In this document: one piece after another, positions 57,401 through 64,000 of the stretch
Layout: the number at the start of each line of letters is the position of its first letter
Position numbering within the stretch: the stretch's first letter is position 1
NCBI GenBank assembly: GCA_020086605.1
Contig: JACBWW010000021.1
Span: 9,323,628 to 9,387,627 of the forward strand
Length of the DNA: 64,000 nucleotides
Direction of reading: 5' to 3'
Source of the DNA: Lanius collurio
Taxonomy: Eukaryota; Chordata; Aves; Passeriformes; Laniidae
Made by a program: the position numbers and the translations under genes
The notes under the pieces: generated by a model
Databases searched by the model: none
Told to the model about the DNA's origin: nothing
Seen by the model: the letters and a program-made list of their open reading frames with translations, nothing else

Positions 57401-60400
57401 TTCCCTTTCCACCCTCTTCACCTTGAGCAGCCCCTTTGCCAGCTGGATGCTTTGATAGAAGAATAAGGTAGTGGTGACATTTTTCTCCTCTTGAAACCCG
57501 GACGGGCATTTAAGAGGCCGGATAAAGGAGCTGGGGGTCAAACTGTAGGCAGTTGGTTAGAAAATGTTGGCTGGCACTCCTGGAGGAGTTGAAATCATAC
57601 AGCTTCCCTTTCCATAAGAGCCTTCTATTGCATGAACTTTAATTTTATATGTCAGTTATTTGACCAAAGCTGCATTCTGAGGTTGGACTCGCTTTGAGTA
57701 AGCTGATACTAAGTTTAAATTGATAGACAGAGTTACCCAGAGGGCTTGGATCTATTTGTGCTCTTTGTTCTCTCCTTCCTCTTTCCCACTTCTCTGTTGT
57801 TGGTGGCTGAAGTGACATTCCTGGAGACGTCTCCACGGAGCTGCCCAACCCAAGCTCTCTGTGTCTTACCTGAGTGCTGCAGGGTGGCTCAGCAGCCTCT
57901 GGGCCTTGGGTTGTTCTGATTGCTTCCAAACCGTTGGAAAGAGCAGTGAGCAGAATTCTGGTGTTGCACTTTGGGATTCTTTCCTGTAGAAGAATGATGG
58001 CTGCTCTAACTCAGTTTGTTTGTCTAGGAAGTAGACTGAAGAATATTGGAGTTATTTTGTCCCAAGAGAGCATCGTCCTAGTTACTCCAGGCTGTTTTGG
58101 AACATTTTGTGGCTTTTAAACCTTATAATATGTACCAGTTATAACCCAAAAAGAGGGTGGCTGTATTGGCATTACTCTATTGGAAATTTTTTCCTGGATA
58201 TGATCAAGCTGGAGACCAAAACCATTTCAAATGGACAAGAAATTACATCAGGCCATTAACAACCTTAGCATGGCCCAGTGAATCTCACTGTTGATACTCT
58301 GTTTTCACCACCCTTTTTGGTAGAAAAATAGGTGTTTCTTGTTTTAATATGAGCTTTTGGTAGTTTTGCTCTGTTGAGACTTTTAGCCATTTAATTTGAC
58401 TGCACCTTCAGGAGAAAACAGTCACAGCTGATACCCTTCCTCTACATCCAAATGAATTTTCGAAGTACTAAGACTAACAAAATACTGTAGAAGATGATTA
58501 AACTAGAACAAAAGTTTATACAAGCAGCTTTTTAATGAACTGAAGAAGCAAGTGAATGATCTGTACCTAGGATTTACTAATGCATATATACATGGACCTT
58601 CATCAGCATGATCTGTCCTGGAGCAATGGATTCTCAATCTGGGACATGAATTCTGGGTATTTTTTGGCATTGGAGCCTGTTGAGTGTGGAGTAAAATACG
58701 TTTTTATAAACTCAAAGGGGAGTGTACAATCTTGTGGCCAGTTTTGGACTGGAGAGATTCTTGTTTTGCAGAACTGTCTTGTTGTACAGTTCTTAGCAGC
58801 TGTACACAGGATGCAGTGGGGCATCAGGAGAGTTCCTTGAATTAAAGGGATAAATTGTACAATCTAGCTTCCATGTAGAGGTACTTGCAGTGTACAAGTC
58901 CAAGTTATTGATGCAAATCTACCATGAAAATTTGAAATTCATGAGTGGTCACATGGTATAGGAGTGTTTTTTTTATTTGGAAATAATAACTTTAGATTTC
59001 TCTGAAATGTCACATCTTATGCCTTAGCTTAGAGAGAGTCTTTTAGAACTGTTGAGGAAAATTAGTTATTAATGGGAACACAAGCAGGTAACACCAGTGT
59101 AGTGAGCAGTGGAGGTGAAATGTCTCTCTGGAGAGAAATGCAGCATCTCAAGGTAGAAAAACATTTTTTTAAAGAAGGCACTATTTCAAAGGCTGAGGGT
59201 TTTTGAAAACAATTTGGTGCCAAAAGCTTAACCTGTTTTTCATAAACATGGTTGCTGGTTGGAGCCAAAATAAACAATTAAGGTCCTTAAATGAACCGAA
59301 GTGAGGAATCATAGCTGCCCCAGCAGGCTGCTAAAAATTGTAAATGTGGCTACGTGTGAGTCAAGGGAGGACAGTCAGCAGCAGGGACCTGGGGATGGGC
59401 TGGGTTTCCTGGTCACTTCTTCCTTGGTGCTGCTTTTCTTGGAGGAGTACAGGAAAGATGGGAGCGAGAAATGGTGGTCGTGCCCTAGCCTAGAGACCAA
59501 GGTGGCTGTAAGGTGACAGAAGAGCAAGGCCATTACAGACTGTGGTGTGTGTGAGCCAGAGGTACTACTGTGCTGAATATTTTTTATTCATTATCTTTGC
59601 TCTCTCTCCTTTTTGCCTCCTGCAGCACCTCTTGCCAAAAGTTTCATTTATGTAGTGCAGTACTTGTGTCACAGGTCAGCCTCTGCCTGGCTGGGCTGAC
59701 ACCCACTAAGCTTTGCTGGAAAATGTCCCCACTTCCCATGGCCTTTGGAGTTGAGCAGCCCTCTATTGAGGGGTGGGTGCCCCTGAGGTGCTGAGGGGAC
59801 TTGTGCACGTAGAGGGGGATCAGGATGGACAGGAGGAGCTGGACGTGTCTTCATTCTGAGCACTCAGTGGCTGCAAGATGCAATCAAAACATGTTATTTT
59901 GAGCAATTTTAAAAGCAACCCTCCCATACCACCCTCCAGAATATTATCATTATTTGAGATTTTGTGGAATGGGTGTAGAACGTTGGGAAGGCCCTGGCAT
60001 CTGTGAGGATCTTGGGCAAGGCTGTCTGTGCTTGTGCTTTGATTTTCTTTTCTAAATCACCTTTATAATGATCTACAGGAGAAATCTACATGTTTTGCTA
60101 GACTGTAGAATTGCAGATACCAGTTGGGAGATGCACTGGATGGTCTTCAAATGGCCTCAGCTGTCAAAAAAACTTGAACAACTTCTGGAGAGATACCATT
60201 GCTAACCGTCTAAGCAATTGAATTTAATCTGCTTTTTTACATTTCTGCTTGGAAATTAGTTCCAATCTATTCCAGAAAGTAGAAGCCTGAATTATAAGCA
60301 AGATCCCTTTTTCATGGACAAATATTCTCATTTTGAGAGACACTGTGTAGTGGCAGCATTTAACTTCACCTGTTTGTTCTTTCTCTGGCAGGTTAGAGAA

Positions 60401-60968
60401 ACTGGCAGGGAAGGTTAAGTTCTAGGAGGCTGTAAAATACATTTTTTCTCATACGTTCCTTTATAATCACAAGTATGGAAAGGACAGGCAGAGGTGAGGA
60501 TTATTCACAACCATAAAATGAAATGGAGTTTGAAGTGAATTTTAAATTTACCTACATAAACAAACCATGGGTGGTGCATTTTTTTCCTTCTTTTAACTGT
60601 ATCCGTGAGAGAAGTGTCAAACGGTGCATTATTTACGAGCTGTTGCAGATATTGGACTTCTGCATGACATCCTCACCTCATAAATGCCTTGATGGAAGAA
60701 GAATAGCTGGTGTGTTTCCTTTTCCAGTCCTCCAACTCTGCAGCCATACCCTGGTTATTTGGGGGACTGTGTGGCAGCCTTTGGCTGTGTGGAGATTTTT
60801 GCCAGGTGAACTTGCAGGAAGTACCCAGAGAGAGATCAGCTGGATGTGTGCTCAGTTCACTATAAACAAAATATTTGTCCTTAAGCATAAACCAAAAAGG
60901 AAATGAAGCAAGGAGATGTTAGTATCCTCCTTAAGGAGTGTAAGTAACGATGTCAGTGTTAATTCTTT
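54477..60968. other. Long non-coding stretch, nothing firmly recognised
   Basis: Intron-like sequence. Skew is weaker around 55.4 kb than elsewhere. The - strand frame at 56,220-56,540 and + frames near 57,874-58,119 and 58,580-58,840 are chance length with no domain. No repeat family was recognised. Confidence 0.5.
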
Positions 60969-60984
60969 AAAAAAAAAAAAAAAA
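60969..60984 (+). repeat. Poly-A run
   Basis: Sixteen As. No retroposon body is recognised upstream. Confidence 0.85.
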
Positions 60985-63900
60985 GCTCTGCCTGTTTAAA
61001 TGCTTTTCTGGTGAATGCAGAGTTTTCTCAAAGGCAACAGAATTCCTGTCTCCTACAGAGATACTTGCTGGTTGTTGGAATAGCATGGCTCTAACATTTT
61101 TAGCATTTCCTCAAATTTAGGAGCTCAGTCACAGTTTCAGCACCTACATATCACTGGAGAAATTGCTTGAAGGGGCAGGTAAAGCACTCTGGGATGGTGG
61201 AACAGGGACAATCCTAAACAGGATTTGAGCAGTGCTGCCCAGGAGCTGCACACTGCCAGTGCCTGGCTCCTTCTCAGCTGCAGGTGGGTCCTGAGCAAGA
61301 CTGAGTAATTCTGGCCTGATCAACAGGTGGGTCCTAGAGGTTCCCTTAGCTGGAGATGGGCGTGTTCCTGGCGTGCTGCAAGTTTGTGTTAAAACTCAAA
61401 CCTTCAATGTAGTCATTGGAAAGAAACTGCGGCCTTGGACTGGGACTTCATCTAATGTGGGAGCTCTGCTGAGACACCTGTAGTGTTGGGTTTTTCTGAG
61501 TGTATATTCTTACCAGAAATAAACAAGATTTTTCTTGTTGAAACCAGTAAGAACTCAAATCTGCTTTTGTAAATGTTCCCTTTTGCAATAGCCAAGTGAT
61601 AGAACCTTTTTTAATAGTTTTAGTGAGAAGTCAGATGTCAGAACTACTTTATAACTAAAGGAGAATAAACCTTGATTAGTGGAGATAAATCTCAAATACT
61701 TAAAGGCACTTGGACAGAGCTTTTAACTAGCTGTTGCATGAGTAACTACTGTGCAGGCAGAAGATGAAATTAATATCAATGTGAATTACATGTTGGGCAA
61801 CTTCTGCAGTTAGTGCAGAATCACAAAATACCTTGTTTCTTCTCTTGTCACCCCAAACCAATAGATTTACCCTGGTTGCAGGGGTAGAGCCCTGTGAGGA
61901 ACAGAGGGATATTTGGCAGAGCACAAACACATTCTTGAAATACTTGAGAACTTCTTTGGAAGGCTGCTTTGAGTCTTTGTTATCGCTTTGTTGCAGAAAT
62001 AAATGTTAGGCTCCTTAGCAGGCAGAAACACATCATGAGCCTAATGCTGGACTTTCTGCAGCCATGGCTGTAGTAGGTGGGGGTTCTTTTCCCTCTCAAA
62101 AGGAAGGGCTTCTCTCTTTGTTTTTGGCTTTTGGCACATGTTAGCAAAACATTTGCAGTGCAGTAACATGTATTTTTTTTTCATCTGGAAAGTGGGAAAT
62201 AAAACATATTTGTTCCTATGTGTAAATACTCTTTCCCCACAAAAAAACAATGTTTGCTTTGGTAAATCCAGCCTGCTTCTTCCCTCAGTGTGAATTCCTG
62301 TGATCTCTGTCTTGGGGAGCAGGTACATGCACTTCCAGGTTATCACTGAAATAAAGGGGGGCTCACAGTTCTCCCCTTCATGTTTGTAGGAATAGGTGAG
62401 ACTTCTTAAAAGAAGGACCCTCGTGGTGGTTTAAGTGACCTTCTTAGGAAATGCCATTCATGCCAGAGCACATAACCTTCCTCCCATCTCTTCCCCTGCA
62501 TAGGAGGGGTTGTGGGATACAAAGCAGCCTGGGAAATGGAATGCACATTCTTCTGTACAAAGGAAGCTCAGAATCTCATGGTATATACATAGGTCTCTCT
62601 GTCTTCCCCCTTAAAAGTGTTTTTCTTTACCCTGTAATCAGAGAAATTTTTCCTTATTAATTTTCCTTTGGGTTGAGAGAAAAGGGAAAGATTATTGTTG
62701 GGGTGGAAGTTGCTGCCGGGGGTGACAATTGGGCTATTGTTGTGCTGCAATTCTATTCCAGAGGCTCTGAGGGGAGGTGGAAAAGAGGAAGAGGAATATG
62801 AACAAAACCAAGTATTAACTCTGCAATAAACTCCTGTTGTTTACCTGAGCCAGGTTTGCCAGAGGTTTGGTCTTGTTTTTCCTGAAGGCTGATGAAACAT
62901 GGTGTTATTACCACTGGTGATGCTGTTCTCCTGTGAACATCTGGGAGAGGGGGAAGAAGGGAACTTTTTTTTTCCCTCCAGCTGAGGACATGCAGTTATT
63001 TTTCTAAAGCCCAAATCAAAACTGTTAGCTGAAGGCAGAAACAGGCCTCAGGAAATGCTGTTTCTTCTGGCAGCAAGAGACAAAGATCCTTGTTCTTTAG
63101 ACCAGCCTTTGTATAGTTCAGAACAATAATAATTTTTTAAAAATGTCTGATAAAGAACAAGTACTTATTATCATAATGTGTTAACAGAGCTATAATTAAG
63201 ATTGTTCTTGTCACTTTTTTTTAATATTCCATCTTCCTTTGGGAGTTCTTAATTGTTGAAAAAAATGAGTTTGTATTTACATTTGGTAAAAAGAGGTTTG
63301 GGGACCAAATATTTCAGAGCAGCCCTGTTTCCTTTTCTGGGCTCTTATGAATATGGGAGACAGACACTTTGAGAAAGGAATGAAAAGATCCTGTGGATTA
63401 ACTCAGGTGTTGCTCAGGCTCCATTCAGAAGAGGAAGCAGCCACTTCACCACTGGCTTCTTAAAGACTTACTGCCTTCCTGATGTTTCTGGATCTCCCCA
63501 AATATCCTGGGATTGCTTTGGCATCATTCCCCCCACTCCGTCCCTCCCAAGGACAAGCTGCCAAGGCTTTTACACCACCAAACTGCCATATGTGCTTCTG
63601 TTTTAAAACAGAGAGACTCCTTTCAAGGTTACATAACCTCTTTTATTATTTTAATTACAGCTAGATATGTTCATCCTTCTTGTGGTGTTTTTTTTTATTT
63701 TATTTTATTACACTGTATTGCTCTCAAGTGCTGCTCGCTTATGGCGCTCCCCCGGACTTTGTTCCCTTGATGGAGAAGTCACATGTGCTCTTGAATATTC
63801 AGTTTTCATTAAAACTGATTTCATCATCAGTGAGACATGGGATTTTAATGCTGTTTTCACATGTGGCCCTGCCATCTCACAGTGCTGAGCAGGGAGGGAC

Positions 63901-64000
63901 CTGGAGGTACCTGAGGTTTGTTCACCTTCAGCTTTGACAGCTGGCTGCCTGCCAGAGAAGTAGGGAAGGTTGTCATTAATGCTCTTAATTTTTATGAGCA
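60985..64000. other. Non-coding stretch to window end
   Basis: T-rich intron-like DNA. Overlapping + frames at 63,482-63,937 arise from a T-rich, stop-poor patch and have hydrophobic, low-information translations. No supported gene. Confidence 0.5.

Larger units (their letters stand above)
1..64000 (+). other. Probable intron-rich DNA of a + strand transcript (window-level call)
   Basis: The sequence is moderately AT-rich, low in CpG outside one block, and has no long conserved coding region. Many 60-base lines show more T than A and more G than C on the + strand. Counted examples are 20,221-20,280 (T26 A9 G12 C13), 30,241-30,300 (T20 A13 G16 C11), 45,241-45,300 (T27 A10 G16 C7) and 10,021-10,080 (T18 A16 G19 C7). 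One counted line, 55,441-55,500, does not show it (T17 A20 G11 C12). Vertebrate introns are known to carry this skew on the non-template strand, so a long + strand transcript is inferred. The skew also makes the - strand A/C-rich, which can lengthen chance open frames there. Intergenic DNA remains possible. Confidence 0.4.

Noticed and set aside
1..64000. tRNA, rRNA, CRISPR, bacterial operons, endogenous virus genes
   Set aside because: No A/B-box pairs, ribosomal signatures, spaced direct repeats, Shine-Dalgarno-led gene runs or gag/pol/env-like frames were seen.

Overview
The window looks like vertebrate nuclear DNA, most likely from a bird. The main evidence is fragments of CR1, the LINE of birds and other reptiles. 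Two of them end in degenerate copies of the ATTCTATGA-type CR1 tail (about 40,322-40,383 and 41,766-41,945) and one is an antisense piece of the CR1 reverse-transcriptase end (30,491-30,680). Other repeats are sparse: a few microsatellites and some weak old SINE-like remnants. There are no dense operon-like genes, tRNAs, rRNAs or CRISPR arrays, and no gene here can be named from sequence alone.

Almost all of the window reads as intron or intergenic DNA. Over much of its length the + strand carries more T than A and more G than C. This is the usual signature of the non-template strand of a transcribed vertebrate intron, so I infer, without proof, that most of the window lies inside a gene read on the + strand. 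The best coding candidates that fit are short open exons between good splice sites: 31,820-31,912, 36,699-36,850 and 38,682-38,785. Their phases join (0/0, 0/2, then a one-base start). Weaker candidates lie at 239-365 and 45,325-45,466. I do not recognise the encoded protein, and pseudo-exons of this quality occur by chance in introns, so confidence is low.

A second signal is a run of the longest open frames in the window, all on the - strand, between about 30.8 and 35.6 kb. One is a 469-base open block at 33,278-33,746 bounded by an acceptor and a good donor. Another pair, at 34,703-35,569, is split only by one in-frame TGA. They may be exons of an antisense gene, a decayed gene, or a by-product of base skew.

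Layout. 1-30 kb: non-coding, T-rich, with one candidate exon at the left edge, a TA/TG microsatellite at 4.7 kb and old SINE-like remnants at 11.1, 24.1 and 29.2 kb. 30-39 kb: the antisense CR1 piece, the candidate exons and the - strand open frames. 40.3-41.2 kb: an isolated CpG-island-like block just after a CR1 tail, the best promoter candidate. 41.8 kb: the second CR1 tail. 42-64 kb: non-coding, with motif clusters at 43.35, 52.6 and 54.4 kb, G-quadruplex motifs at 43.5 and 52.9 kb, and simple repeats. I found no convincing new biological system. The most useful leads are the phase-compatible + strand exons, the - strand open-frame cluster and the isolated CpG block.
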